A stretch of DNA of 64,000 nucleotides. Origin: Bacteroidota bacterium. Its GTDB lineage: Bacteria > Bacteroidota > Bacteroidia > Palsa-965. The DNA lies in assembly GCA_006218065.1 (NCBI GenBank), contig VBWE01000002.1, positions 239,045 through 303,044 of the forward strand. The letters are read 5' to 3'. This document shows, in pieces, positions 15,545 to 24,932 of the stretch. The position numbers were made by a program, and so were the translations under genes. The first letter of the stretch is position 1; every line of letters begins with the position of its first letter. Under the pieces are notes generated by a model. The model made no database searches. It had not been told where the DNA came from and saw nothing but the letters and a program-made list of their open reading frames with translations.

Positions 15545-18500
15545 ATGACAAACCGATACTTTGCAAACGCCCGAGCCCTTGCGGCGGGCTTCTTTTTCCT
15601 TGGTGTTTCCTGCTGCCTGCCGGAAGCGCATGCGCAAACCTGGGATCCTGCCGTTGAAGTCGCCGACCCGATGAGCACCGGCGGTGATGCAGGAACTTAC
15701 ACATCTGTCACACCGGTAAATGGAAACCCGGCCATCTCGTATTTCGACGTCACACGCGACAACCTGGTGTATGTACGCGCAAACGATGCGTCAGGTACAA
15801 GCTGGGGAACACCGGTCGCTGTTGATCAGCCCGGGCTTGTTGGTACCTACACTTCGCTGGTGGTCGTAAACGGAAATCCGGCCATCTCGTATTTCGATGT
15901 CACCAACACGGCTTTGAAATTTGTCCGGGCCAACGATGCGAACGGCACAAGCTGGGGAACACCGGTTACCGTAGAACTTGCCGGTACGGTAGGAGAACAA
16001 AGTTCACTCGACATCATAAACGGTTTCCCTGCGATTTCATATTACGATGCAACGAATACCGCTTTAAAATTCGTGCGGGCTTCCGATGCGAACGGCACAA
16101 GCTGGGGAACACCGGTCCTGGTAGAAGTTCCGAATACCGTCGGACAGTACACTTCGCTGGAAGAAGTCAACGGCTTTCCTGCGATTTCGTATTACGATGC
16201 GACCGGATTCAATCTGAAATACGTCCGCGCGCTGGACGCCAACGGCACCACCTGGGGAACCGGGCTGAACCTGGATCTTACAGGAACAGTCGGACAATAC
16301 ACGTCCCTGGAAATTGTACAGGGCCGCCCGGCGATTTCGTATTACGATGCAACAAACACGTCACTCAAATACGTATATGCTTCGGATGCCGACGGCGCAG
16401 CCTGGGGAACGCCTATCACGCTCGACCTTGCAGGAACCGTCGGGCAGTACAACGCACTGACGGTGGTGGACGGAAAACCGGCAGTCTCGTATTACGATGC
16501 GAGTACCACGGACCTGAAATACATCCGTTCCACCGATTCCACCGGTACCGTGTGGGGATCGGTACTCAATATCGATGTTACCGGAACCGTCGGCCAGTAC
16601 ACGGCTATGGCCATCATCAGCGGAAATCCCGCGATTTCATATTACGATGTTACGAACGGAAACCTGAAATATATCCGCGCCGTTGATGTTGCCGGAACAG
16701 CCTGGGCGACACCCATAAGTATCGACACCTATTCCACTTTCGGTGAATATACTTCCCTGCAGATCGTGAACGGAAACCCGGCTTTCGCCTGTTACGATGC
16801 GATCAACACTTCGCTGAAATATGTCCGCGCCAACGATCCTGCCGGGACAAGCTGGGGAACATACGTGGTTGTCGATCTCACCGGGACAGTCGGCCAATAC
16901 CTTTCGCTTGCACTGGTAAACGGCTTCCCGGCCATTTCCTATTATGATGCAACAAATACTTCGCTGAAATTCGTGCGTGCAACGGATATGAACGGCACAG
17001 CCTGGGGAACACCGGTCACGATCGATAACGCGGCAACGGTCGGACAATATACTTCCATGCAGGTGATCAACGGAAATCCTGCGGTAGCATATTACGATGC
17101 GACAAACACCTCGCTGAAATATATCCGCGCCAGCGATGTAAATGGCACAGCCTGGGCCGCCGCAGTCCCCGTAGAAAATTCTGCAACCGTCGGACAATAT
17201 ACCGCGATGCAAACCGTGAATGGTTTTCCTGCGATCTCCTATTACGATGCGACGAATACTTCGCTGAAATATGTCCAGGCGCTGGATGCCGCCGGCGTAA
17301 CCTGGGGAACGCCCGTTGTAGTGGATAATGCGGGATCAGACGGTACATACGGTTCGCTCGAAATGGTAAACGGTTTCCCGGCTATCTCGTACTATGATGC
17401 TACGAATACGGCGCTGCGTTACGTCCGCGCCACGGATGCCAATGGCCTGACCTGGGGAACGCCCGCATCACTCGATCTTGTGGGTACGGTAGGGCAGTAC
17501 ACGTCGCTTGAAGTGGTGAGCGGTTTCCCGGCCATCTCGTATTATGATCAAACCAACGGTACGCTGAAATATACACGCGCCGCCGATTCAACAGGAACAC
17601 TCTGGTCGGCGCCGGTTGTGCTGTACACCGGCAGCGGGCAATACACTTCGATGGTATCGTACGGCTGTGAAGTGGGTATTGCTTTTTACCAGGCAATAAA
17701 TACATATCCTTATTTCATCCACGGCAGTTTTGCGCCATCCGCCCCGGCCAATACCACGCCCGTTTCTGCGCAAACCATCTGCACGGGAAATTCCACGACG
17801 CTCACGGCAACAGGTTCCGCAACACTCGGCTGGTATGATGCAGGTACAGGCGGAACGTATCTTGGCGGCGGCGGAAATTATACGACGGGAATACTGACCG
17901 CCACGACTACGTTCTACGTGCAGGACAGCATTGCCTGCGGCCCCGGGCCGCGTACCGCGATTACCGTTACGGTGAATGCATTGCCCGTGATCACCATAAC
18001 CGGCGATACGGCGATCTGCATGGGCGATTCCGCAACGATTACCGCCGGCGGAGCAAGCACATATTCCTGGAATACGTCGGACGTAACGGCTGCGATTACG
18101 GTTTCGCCTTCGTCCACGACAAGCTACACCGTTACGGGCACTGATGTTTCCGGGTGTGTGAATACGCAAACACATACGGTTACGGTTAATACGCCGCCGG
18201 TCGTTACGTACACGGACTCCACGACGCTTGTCTGCATCAACTGGGCGCCGGTTACGCTCACGCCGGGATCTCCTGCGGGCGGAACGTACAGCGGCAGCGG
18301 AGTCAGCGGAAATACATTTGACCCGGCGGCCGCCGGAGCAGGTACGTTTGACATCACCTATACATACACGGATGCGAACGGTTGCTTTTCGAGCGATACG
18401 TCACAGGTTACCGTTGATGTCTGCACGGGAATCGCTGCGGTAAATACGAATTCCGGCGTTTCCGTTTTCCCGAATCCCGGCAACGGCATTTTTGTGATCG

Positions 18501-18676
18501 AAGCGCCGGCCAATACGGAAGTGAGTATTTACAGCGCAGTCGGTGAACTTGTGCGGCAGATCACCATGACCGGCCAGAACGAAACGGTGAACATGAAAGC
18601 ATTTGCCAAAGGCGTTTACTTTATAAAGACGCGGAATGAAAACGGCATCGCGGTGCAGAAACTGATTTTGGAATAA
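15545..18676 (+). CDS. Secreted T9SS protein with 13-14 tandem 50-residue repeats
   Basis: About 1,043 aa from the ATG at 15545, which places the signal peptide (ALAAGFFFLGVSCCLPEAHAQ) right; the frame is open 54 bases further upstream. From about residue 55 to 715, a 50-residue unit repeats 13 times plus one degenerate copy, with the core FPAISYYDATNTSLKYVRA then DxNGTSWGTPV and GTVGQYTSL. Next come an Ig-like region with a CPG-type Cys and two SprB/PKD-like parts, then a type A T9SS sorting domain (FPNPGNGIFVIEAP to GVYFIKTRNENGIAVQKLIL). Blade-sized repeats in a number near 14 suggest two propellers. Surface adhesin or carbohydrate-binding protein by inference. Confidence 0.88.
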   Translation: MTNRYFANARALAAGFFFLGVSCCLPEAHAQTWDPAVEVADPMSTGGDAGTYTSVTPVNGNPAISYFDVTRDNLVYVRANDASGTSWGTPVAVDQPGLVGTYTSLVVVNGNPAISYFDVTNTALKFVRANDANGTSWGTPVTVELAGTVGEQSSLDIINGFPAISYYDATNTALKFVRASDANGTSWGTPVLVEVPNTVGQYTSLEEVNGFPAISYYDATGFNLKYVRALDANGTTWGTGLNLDLTGTVGQYTSLEIVQGRPAISYYDATNTSLKYVYASDADGAAWGTPITLDLAGTVGQYNALTVVDGKPAVSYYDASTTDLKYIRSTDSTGTVWGSVLNIDVTGTVGQYTAMAIISGNPAISYYDVTNGNLKYIRAVDVAGTAWATPISIDTYSTFGEYTSLQIVNGNPAFACYDAINTSLKYVRANDPAGTSWGTYVVVDLTGTVGQYLSLALVNGFPAISYYDATNTSLKFVRATDMNGTAWGTPVTIDNAATVGQYTSMQVINGNPAVAYYDATNTSLKYIRASDVNGTAWAAAVPVENSATVGQYTAMQTVNGFPAISYYDATNTSLKYVQALDAAGVTWGTPVVVDNAGSDGTYGSLEMVNGFPAISYYDATNTALRYVRATDANGLTWGTPASLDLVGTVGQYTSLEVVSGFPAISYYDQTNGTLKYTRAADSTGTLWSAPVVLYTGSGQYTSMVSYGCEVGIAFYQAINTYPYFIHGSFAPSAPANTTPVSAQTICTGNSTTLTATGSATLGWYDAGTGGTYLGGGGNYTTGILTATTTFYVQDSIACGPGPRTAITVTVNALPVITITGDTAICMGDSATITAGGASTYSWNTSDVTAAITVSPSSTTSYTVTGTDVSGCVNTQTHTVTVNTPPVVTYTDSTTLVCINWAPVTLTPGSPAGGTYSGSGVSGNTFDPAAAGAGTFDITYTYTDANGCFSSDTSQVTVDVCTGIAAVNTNSGVSVFPNPGNGIFVIEAPANTEVSIYSAVGELVRQITMTGQNETVNMKAFAKGVYFIKTRNENGIAVQKLILE
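15720..17700 (+). repeat. 150-bp tandem coding repeats
   Basis: The same codons, for example GCGATTTCGTATTACGATGC, recur at exact 150-base intervals (for example 15731 and 15881 for the shared gccatctcgt). Thirteen full units and one decayed last unit are visible. Units 3, 9, 11 and 12 are closest to one another. Confidence 0.9.
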
Positions 18677-18740
18677 AGTTTAAAAGGATTCAATTCCCCG
18701 GGTCGTTTGTGAAAATGGCCCGCGGAGATTCCAGGCACAA

Positions 18741-18773
18741 AAACCGCCAGGTGAAAACCTGAGCGGTTTTTTT
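18741..18773 (+). terminator. Rho-independent terminator
   Basis: Stem AAACCGC-AGGT / ACCT-GCGGTTT with small internal mismatch, GAAA loop, then T-run. It closes the T9SS repeat gene. Confidence 0.85.
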
Positions 18774-18834
18774 ATTTCAGACCTTCGCAAGATTTGCAAA
18801 GCGCTTTCTTTTTCTTGTTCTACTTTTACGGTTC

Positions 18835-19716
18835 ATGTTGACAAAGGAAACTCAGAAGGAATATAAATCAAGAACCGATACCATTATTGACTTTATCCTG
18901 AAAAACCTAAATGGTGATGTGTCGTTACGCACCTTGTCTCATGTGGCAAACTATTCCCCTTTTCATTTACAAAAAGTATTTAAACAGGTAACCGGCCAGA
19001 CCCCTAAACAATACGTAATCAAATTGAGGTCGGAGGCCGCATTTCACCTGATACTCGTTCATCCTCATAAATCCATTCATGAAGTAGCGATGGATTGCGG
19101 TTTTTCTTCAGCGGCGGTATTTTCAAGGTCCATGAAAAAATACTTCGGTATTTCTCCTGAAAGGGTCCGTTCTTTATCGCCAAGAGAACATATAGCTATT
19201 TTAAAAAAACTAAACTTAAATCCGCGACCTGCAAAAAAGAACAGGGAAGCAGGGAGAAAAAGAGTTGTCCGCATTGTAAAAACAACAACCATAAGCGGGA
19301 TTTATTTATTAGCGTCATTTAATGATCCGGTCAAAATTCAGAAAACATTTAAAGAACTTGTACAACTTGCTCATGCTCATGATATGTATACTGTCGATTC
19401 TAAACTATACGGAATTCTGAGTCCCCAGCATGGCCATACTTATAAAGCGTTTCTTTCTTCAGATAAAATAAAAAACGTGCCTGGCAAGCTTAATGTAACG
19501 GAGATAAAGGCAGGTAAGTATGCGGTTATTAAGGCGAGTGGTCAAATGCGGGAGACGATGAAAGCCGTGCATTATGTTTTTCATAAATGGTTACCCGGAA
19601 GCGGATATAGAATAGCCGATGAGGTTACAGGATACGAAGTATTTTCCCGCAACCCGGAGACAACCGCGTATAGTGAAATAGACCGGGAAATTTATATACC
19701 TGTAAAACCCGCCTGA
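18835..19716 (+). CDS. AraC-family regulator with GyrI-like effector domain
   Basis: 293 aa. The N-terminal two helix-turn-helix units are intact: VSLRTLSHVANYSPFHLQKVFKQVTGQTPKQY and IHEVAMDCGFSSAAVFSRSMKKYFGISPERVR. Residues about 140-293 form a GyrI-like small-molecule binding domain with the ending EVTGYEVFSRNPETTAYSEIDREIYIPVKPA. It is of the MarA/Rob/SoxS-GyrI type. A lipophilic ligand sensor; target genes may include the small secreted peptide at 19828 (inference). Confidence 0.93.
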   Translation: MLTKETQKEYKSRTDTIIDFILKNLNGDVSLRTLSHVANYSPFHLQKVFKQVTGQTPKQYVIKLRSEAAFHLILVHPHKSIHEVAMDCGFSSAAVFSRSMKKYFGISPERVRSLSPREHIAILKKLNLNPRPAKKNREAGRKRVVRIVKTTTISGIYLLASFNDPVKIQKTFKELVQLAHAHDMYTVDSKLYGILSPQHGHTYKAFLSSDKIKNVPGKLNVTEIKAGKYAVIKASGQMRETMKAVHYVFHKWLPGSGYRIADEVTGYEVFSRNPETTAYSEIDREIYIPVKPA

Positions 19717-19827
19717 CGCTTCGCAAGTTTTGCAAACTCATTCCCTGTTTTTGTCATTATTCTTGATTTATAGCTTAGGAACTTAGCGGCATAATTCATA
19801 GGTTACTAACTAATAAGATTCAAAAAA

Positions 19828-19956
19828 ATGAAAACAAAAGTGATCTTAATTGCATTAGGTGTTGCTCTTGCTACAGGAGTTGCGCTCCACCTTGGTCATG
19901 AGGTTCCAAAGGATGGCAATTGCCCGCTAAAAACAGCACTGTCTTCTAAAAAGTAA
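19828..19956 (+). CDS. Small secreted or membrane-anchored peptide, 42 aa
   Basis: The frame starts at ATG with a run-up of A-rich sequence. It encodes a signal-peptide-like start MKTKVILIALGVALATGVAL followed by HLGHEVPKDGNCPLKTALSSKK. The single Cys in DGNCPLK resembles metal or haem ligand settings but no family is recognised. It lies 112 bases after the AraC-GyrI gene. The gap 19957-20177 holds a hairpin at 19972 and no other gene. Confidence 0.55.
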   Translation: MKTKVILIALGVALATGVALHLGHEVPKDGNCPLKTALSSKK

Positions 19957-19971
19957 TTTTAACGTTCAGGC

Positions 19972-20009
19972 CAGGGAGAGGTGTTTCATAACGAGACAAC
20001 CTCTCCCTG
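19972..20009 (+). terminator. Long hairpin after the small peptide gene
   Basis: An 11-bp perfect stem CAGGGAGAGGT / ACCTCTCCCTG with a 16-base loop. The following bases are ATTTAATG, so terminator action is only probable. Confidence 0.55.
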
Positions 20010-20177
20010 ATTTAATGTTCTGAATAGTATATAAAAGCGGTATGCTGAATAAATTTCCGGTACTGTCAAAATAATAATAGAGGAGTGACTGGCTTCATGC
20101 TCATTGCCCCGGTCTTTATGCTTCTTTAACTTTTCCCGCCGGGTTGGTTTCGCTATCTTTCGTACAAACCTCAGTCC

Positions 20178-22259
20178 TTGCGCACACCGTTTTTGTTCCT
20201 GCTGTTCTTTTTTTCGCTGCACGCGTATGCGCAACCGCAAACATCTGCACCGACCGGCAGCCTAAAAGGAACCGTGGAAAATGCAAAAACAAAAGCCAAT
20301 GTCCATGTTGTCCAGGTAAGTATCACACATGCGGTCACTGGGGAAAAGAAAAGTGTGCTGACCAATTATTACGGCAAGTACTTTTTCGAAGACCTGGAAC
20401 CGGGAATTTATGCTGTGCAAACGTATCACGGTAATTATTATGATACGCTCCTGCTGAATGTAGCCGTATTGGCCGATTCGGCAACGAAAATGAAAATTAA
20501 AATCCGCGCACGGGAAGTCCCGGTCGTTGTTGTCAATGTGTCTCTTCATCCACCCGATAATCTGTATGAAATAACTTATGATGACGAGGGGCCGGATCTG
20601 CCTTTTTATTCCGGGACATGGTGGACGGAAGAAAACATATCCACTGCCGGCTATGACCTGCTTGCATTTCAACACCTGCTCGTGAACCCGGGAAAAGTAA
20701 AACGACTGGAGATCAGCATCCCTCCGCACGGAAAAATTCCGCCCGAAATAGCGCAGTTTACGCAACTGGAACGGCTGAGGATTTCATTTTACGGCAGCCC
20801 TGTGCTGACGGACGAATTATGGAAACTTTCCCGGCTGAAAAAACTGAATATCCATTCGGATATGCCGCTGACCGTTCCGCCGGGAATCAAAGAACTACAG
20901 CAGCTGGAAGAACTGATTTTCAGTTGTAAAGAATTACAGCCGTTACCCGATGAATTTGCACAACTGAAATCGATCAGGATACTGAGCCTGAACTCCTGCG
21001 GGCTGACTGCTGTTCCGCCGCCCATCGCCGGGTTGACCCGGTTGCGCTGGCTCAGCATGAACGGGAACAAACTGAAAACTGTACCTGCTTTTCTGACCGG
21101 CTTAACGGAACTTCGCTCCCTGGGTTTATCTTATAATGAGCTGCCCGAAATTCCCGCAGAAATTTCCAGGCTGATTAAACTGGAGGAACTGTATCTTGAA
21201 AACAACCGGCTGATTACGCTTCCGCCGGAAATCGGTCAGCTGACATCATTGCGTCAGCTCACGCTGGAAAAAAATCAGCTCACCGTTTTGCCCGAATCGT
21301 TCGGTAAACTGGAAAAACTCACCAGCCTGCAACTGGAACAAAACAGGTTACGCGAATTGCCTGCAAGCGTTGGGCAGATGACGGCACTGACTTTCATTTT
21401 TGCTTCCGGTAATAACCTGGCGAGCCTTCCGCGCGAAGTCGGAATGCTCACGCAATTAACCGAGGTCGATCTGAAAAACAATAAAATTACTGTCCTGCCG
21501 GTTGAAATCGGGAACTGGCGCAAGCTTGAACAACTTACTTTATCAGGCAACCGGCTTATTACGCTCCCGGCTTCCGTGGGACAACTGGATTCGCTTACCC
21601 GGTTGTTCCTGCTCGGGAACCCGCTCCGGCAATTGCCGGCAGAGATCACCGGGCTTAAAAAGCTAGAATGCCTGGAGCTGGAAAAACTCGGGTTGCTCCA
21701 ACTGCCTGATACCACCTGGAACTTTATCAATAAATTCGGTTATATCATCTCTGGTGTTCCCGATTCGATCGCCGGGAAACCAGTATCATACTACCTGAAG
21801 CACCCGGATATCGATCCCTTTTCCAAAAAATTCGTGCAGGGAAAATTATCTTTTACCGGCGACAGCGTTACCAAGATTGTCCTGAATAAAATAAGCCAGG
21901 CCAATCGCGACGTACTGCCGTTTTACTTTTTTATCATGCATACCTGCATGCAGGAAGATCATTCGCCCGGGCGCGATCCCGATTTCATTTTCTATGCGTA
22001 CCACCAATTGCGTGAAGCGGCAGCTCATTTTGTTTTAACCCGCCCGTGTACCTTTTGCGCTGCGATAAAAAGTAAAGAGTATGCAGAATTTTATGACCTG
22101 TGGCGTTCTTTTATCACCTGCAGCATGGGCGCTTATACCGAAAATGCAGACCAGCAGATCAAGGCGGGATATGCCCGGCTGAAAAAAAACTGCGGATCGA
22201 AATATGCTGAAGAATATGAAGAGTTGATCCGGGAAATATTCTGCAGCGGGAAAGGATGA
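20178..22259 (+). CDS. Secreted leucine-rich repeat protein
   Basis: 693 aa from a TTG start. A signal peptide (FLFLLFFFSLHAYAQ) leads into a carboxypeptidase-regulatory-like beta domain (residues about 30-120, GSLKGTVENAKTKANVHVVQV). Residues about 180-520 form some 14 LRRs with the 23-residue pattern LxxLxLxxNxLxxLPxxIGxL, for example LRQLTLEKNQLTVLPESFGKLEKL. The C-terminal 170 residues are unlike LRR and contain RPCTFCAAI. It lacks a clear T9SS domain. It is probably periplasmic or surface-bound and binds protein. A promoter-like TATCTTTCG lies just upstream at about 20154-20162. Confidence 0.88.
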   Translation: MRTPFLFLLFFFSLHAYAQPQTSAPTGSLKGTVENAKTKANVHVVQVSITHAVTGEKKSVLTNYYGKYFFEDLEPGIYAVQTYHGNYYDTLLLNVAVLADSATKMKIKIRAREVPVVVVNVSLHPPDNLYEITYDDEGPDLPFYSGTWWTEENISTAGYDLLAFQHLLVNPGKVKRLEISIPPHGKIPPEIAQFTQLERLRISFYGSPVLTDELWKLSRLKKLNIHSDMPLTVPPGIKELQQLEELIFSCKELQPLPDEFAQLKSIRILSLNSCGLTAVPPPIAGLTRLRWLSMNGNKLKTVPAFLTGLTELRSLGLSYNELPEIPAEISRLIKLEELYLENNRLITLPPEIGQLTSLRQLTLEKNQLTVLPESFGKLEKLTSLQLEQNRLRELPASVGQMTALTFIFASGNNLASLPREVGMLTQLTEVDLKNNKITVLPVEIGNWRKLEQLTLSGNRLITLPASVGQLDSLTRLFLLGNPLRQLPAEITGLKKLECLELEKLGLLQLPDTTWNFINKFGYIISGVPDSIAGKPVSYYLKHPDIDPFSKKFVQGKLSFTGDSVTKIVLNKISQANRDVLPFYFFIMHTCMQEDHSPGRDPDFIFYAYHQLREAAAHFVLTRPCTFCAAIKSKEYAEFYDLWRSFITCSMGAYTENADQQIKAGYARLKKNCGSKYAEEYEELIREIFCSGKG

Positions 22260-22298
22260 AAAACAAATTTCCGTTCCCGGAAAATCCGTGCAAACGAA

Positions 22299-23531
22299 TC
22301 AGTAAAGCCCGTCGTGATCGACCAGCAGGGATTTGATCTCCTTCATGTCCTTCACATTAAAACTTGCCGACACCAGCCCCCACATGCCGTCGTAAACCAG
22401 GTTCACGTTGCGGAGGCCGGCATCTTTAAGCGCCTTGCTGCAGGTTGCACCGTCGCCTCCGCCCCCGCCGCATACGATGACGGTGGAGTTCCGGTATTTC
22501 GAAATTTCACTCATACTCGAATTCAATTCCGCCTGCGGGATATTGATCGCATTTTTGATATGTCCCACGTTATGCCACAGTTTTTCCGATTTATTGCTGA
22601 ACTCCACCGCCGTCCGCACATCGATAATGACCACGTCTTTTCCTTTCGTGATGAGGCTGACGGTTTCGCGCACGTTCAGGATATTGTAAGCCGGCATTCT
22701 TTCCAGGATTTCCTTCCGGCTTGTGGCGGATTCCGTCCCTTCGATTACTTCGGAAAGTCCGCCCAGCAGGTTCTTCACTTTCGTATAGCCGTTTTCATAC
22801 AGCATTTTCGCAACGTGATTGCTCCGGGCGCCGTTATCGTCGTACACCAATATGGTTTTCGATTTGTCGATCCCGGCCATTTTTTCTTTCATTTCCGCAG
22901 CCGGTATATTGACGGCATTTTTTATTCTCCCGATGTTCTGGTATTCCGCGGTATCTGTTCCTTCGAACTCGGCAACAGTCCGCACGTCGATGATCAGCAA
23001 ACCGGGTGTTTTTTTAATCAGCGCAATCGCTTCATCGGCGGGGAGGTTGCCGTAAGGCAGGGAAGAAACGATCAGCTCCTCTTTGCAGGGAAAATCTTTT
23101 TCACCGGCCTGGTTCATCCGCGACATGCCGCCGTTCAGGTTCCACACCTGCGTGAACCCGTTTTCCGTAAGCGTTTTGCTCACCCTCCTGCTGCGCTGGC
23201 TATGTGAACAATACAGCACAATGGGCTGGTCCGATTTGCTTTTAAGCAGGTCCATGTTTTTCGAAACGGAATCGATCGGGATATTGATCGCGCCTTTCAG
23301 GTGACCGATATTCAAACTGCCGTATCGCGAAGTATCCGAAAATTCTCCGGGCGAACGCACATCGATGAGCAGCGCCTGCGGATTTTTTCTCAGGAAATCG
23401 CAGAGGTCATCCTGGTACATGGTTTTGTACACCGTACTGTCGTTTTTAAAATCGAGCTGGGCGACGGATGGAACTGCCGCAAGCAGGAACAACACAACGC
23501 ATGAAGCGGTTTTTATTTTTCGTATGTACAT
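22299..23531 (-). CDS. Secreted triple-rhodanese-domain protein
   Basis: 410 aa with a signal peptide and three rhodanese domains (about 38-140, 165-265, 285-395), each with a D-V-R motif (IDVRSPGEF, IDVRTVAEF, IDVRTAVEF). Active-site loops differ: domain 1 has CSHSQRS with a Cys, domain 2 has DDNGARS where the Cys is Asp, and domain 3 has a Gly-rich CGGGGGDGATC. Rhodaneses move sulfane sulfur or bind persulfide. A periplasmic sulfur carrier or scaffold role is inferred. Divergent from the GlxA-like gene. Confidence 0.88.
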   Translation of the reverse strand: MYIRKIKTASCVVLFLLAAVPSVAQLDFKNDSTVYKTMYQDDLCDFLRKNPQALLIDVRSPGEFSDTSRYGSLNIGHLKGAINIPIDSVSKNMDLLKSKSDQPIVLYCSHSQRSRRVSKTLTENGFTQVWNLNGGMSRMNQAGEKDFPCKEELIVSSLPYGNLPADEAIALIKKTPGLLIIDVRTVAEFEGTDTAEYQNIGRIKNAVNIPAAEMKEKMAGIDKSKTILVYDDNGARSNHVAKMLYENGYTKVKNLLGGLSEVIEGTESATSRKEILERMPAYNILNVRETVSLITKGKDVVIIDVRTAVEFSNKSEKLWHNVGHIKNAINIPQAELNSSMSEISKYRNSTVIVCGGGGGDGATCSKALKDAGLRNVNLVYDGMWGLVSASFNVKDMKEIKSLLVDHDGLY

Positions 23532-23607
23532 ATCCCATGGTTTTAAAAACAGGTTATCCGGTTGTCTTTATACAAAGGAAAACAGGGATGCGGCATGCAT
23601 TTGTTAA

Positions 23608-23654
23608 TTGTCCTATCATGACGTATAATTGTCCGTATTTGTCGTATCCGTTTT
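23608..23654 (+). promoter_or_regulatory. Direct repeats TTGTC-type in a divergent promoter region
   Basis: TTGTCC at 23608 and 23639 and TTGTCG at 23649 each precede a TAT or GTAT. Spacing is 31 and 10 bases, i.e. about three and one helical turns. This fits an AraC-type operator upstream of the GlxA-like gene, but is a low-strength inference. Confidence 0.35.
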
Positions 23655-23665
23655 TCCTGTCGTTT

Positions 23666-24637
23666 ATGATTTCGAGACCCATCCAGATTGTTTTCCTGCT
23701 TTTCCCGAAAACCCATTTGCTTGACCTGGCAGGTCCTGCGCAGGTTTTTTACGAAGCGAATAACCTGGGGAATATGCAGTTCCGGCTGCATTTTGTTTCC
23801 GTCGCCGGATCGGTCCGCTCGGAGCAGGGATTGTTGTTTGCCCGGCTTTCGCGGATGGAGGATCTGAAACTGCAGAAAGGCGATATGATCTGTGTCCCGG
23901 GAATTGATTTCGCGAGTTTCTCGAAAGGCGAAATGGATACGTCCGTTCAAAAAGCAAAAAACTGGCTCCGGCAGCAATACAAACAGGGAATTTACCTGGC
24001 ATCCATCTGCTCGGGCTCGCTGCTCCTGGCTGAAATGGGTTTACTGGATGGTGTGAAATGCACCACGCACTGGAAATGCATCCCGTATGCCAAAGCGGAA
24101 TATCCCCGGGCGCGTTTCGTGGATAAACGCCTGTATATTTTCGATAAAGGTATTTTCACCAGCGCGGGCATGACTTCCGGCATCGATATGGCCCTGGCTC
24201 TGGTGGAAAAGTGGATCAATCCTTTGCTTGCCGCCCGGGTTGCGCAGGAAATGGTGATCAATATCCGGCGCTCGGAAACCAGCGACCAGAAAAATATTTT
24301 TCTCGATTTTAAAAACCATTTCAATGCCGACGTTTATAAAGCGCAGGAAATACTCGCCGGTCACCCGGAGCCGTCCTATACTATAAAGGACCTGGCAAAG
24401 GAATTGAACCTGAGCGCCCGGCAGCTGGCCCGTTTGTTCAAAAGCCATACAAAACAAACCATACAGGCCTACCGGGAAAAACTCCGCCTGGATCACGGGC
24501 TGCAGTTGCTCCGCCATACGGAACTGTCGGTCAAGGAAATCGCCCTCCGCTGCGGCTATGAAAGCGCCCGCCAGTTTACCCGTTTATGGAAAAAAAGAAC
24601 AGGGGAAACCCCGGTCGAAACCCGGAAAAACAAATAA
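23666..24637 (+). CDS. GlxA-family regulator (DJ-1/PfpI plus AraC domains)
   Basis: 323 aa from the ATG at 23666, the first Met before the DJ-1 strand IQIVFLLFPKTHLLDLAGPAQVF. The frame is open upstream but that part is leader. Residues 1-200 form a DJ-1/PfpI sensor with ASICSGSLLLAEMGLLDG at the nucleophile elbow. Residues about 220-320 are an AraC DNA-binding domain, YTIKDLAKELNLSARQLARLFKSHTKQT and VKEIALRCGYESARQFTRLWKKRTGETP. Such GlxA-like proteins usually activate operons for amine or aldehyde metabolism. It may control the adjacent rhodanese gene, inferred from divergence. Confidence 0.9.
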   Translation: MISRPIQIVFLLFPKTHLLDLAGPAQVFYEANNLGNMQFRLHFVSVAGSVRSEQGLLFARLSRMEDLKLQKGDMICVPGIDFASFSKGEMDTSVQKAKNWLRQQYKQGIYLASICSGSLLLAEMGLLDGVKCTTHWKCIPYAKAEYPRARFVDKRLYIFDKGIFTSAGMTSGIDMALALVEKWINPLLAARVAQEMVINIRRSETSDQKNIFLDFKNHFNADVYKAQEILAGHPEPSYTIKDLAKELNLSARQLARLFKSHTKQTIQAYREKLRLDHGLQLLRHTELSVKEIALRCGYESARQFTRLWKKRTGETPVETRKNK

Positions 24638-24932
24638 CTGTTTCAAATTCCTCCGAAGTAATTTTAATATGGAAAGATCAGGAAATCGTCGGAATAGATT
24701 ATCGCCAGCGGCAGTCAGCAGCAGCAGGTTAGGTATTACAGAAATGTCGTCAATATCTGCCTGCCTCTAAAGCTGCCGATGACTGCGCCGGGAATATAAT
24801 AAAGGGTAAAACAGGCAACCAAACGGGTTTTTTACGTCTGATTATTAGTGAGTTATCAAAAATTACGGTTACATTCCAACCCTTCCGGCCAACTGTTCGT
24901 TATCCTGTCAGTAACTCCGGAAAACCGATTTG

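Noticed and set aside
22314-23207. A 297-aa plus-strand frame opposite the rhodanese gene
   Set aside because: His/Phe-rich antisense frame with no domain; the minus strand encodes three rhodanese domains.
24669-24770. 34-codon ORF starting MERSGNRRNR
   Set aside because: Too short, Ser/Arg-rich, no signal peptide or neighbour logic.
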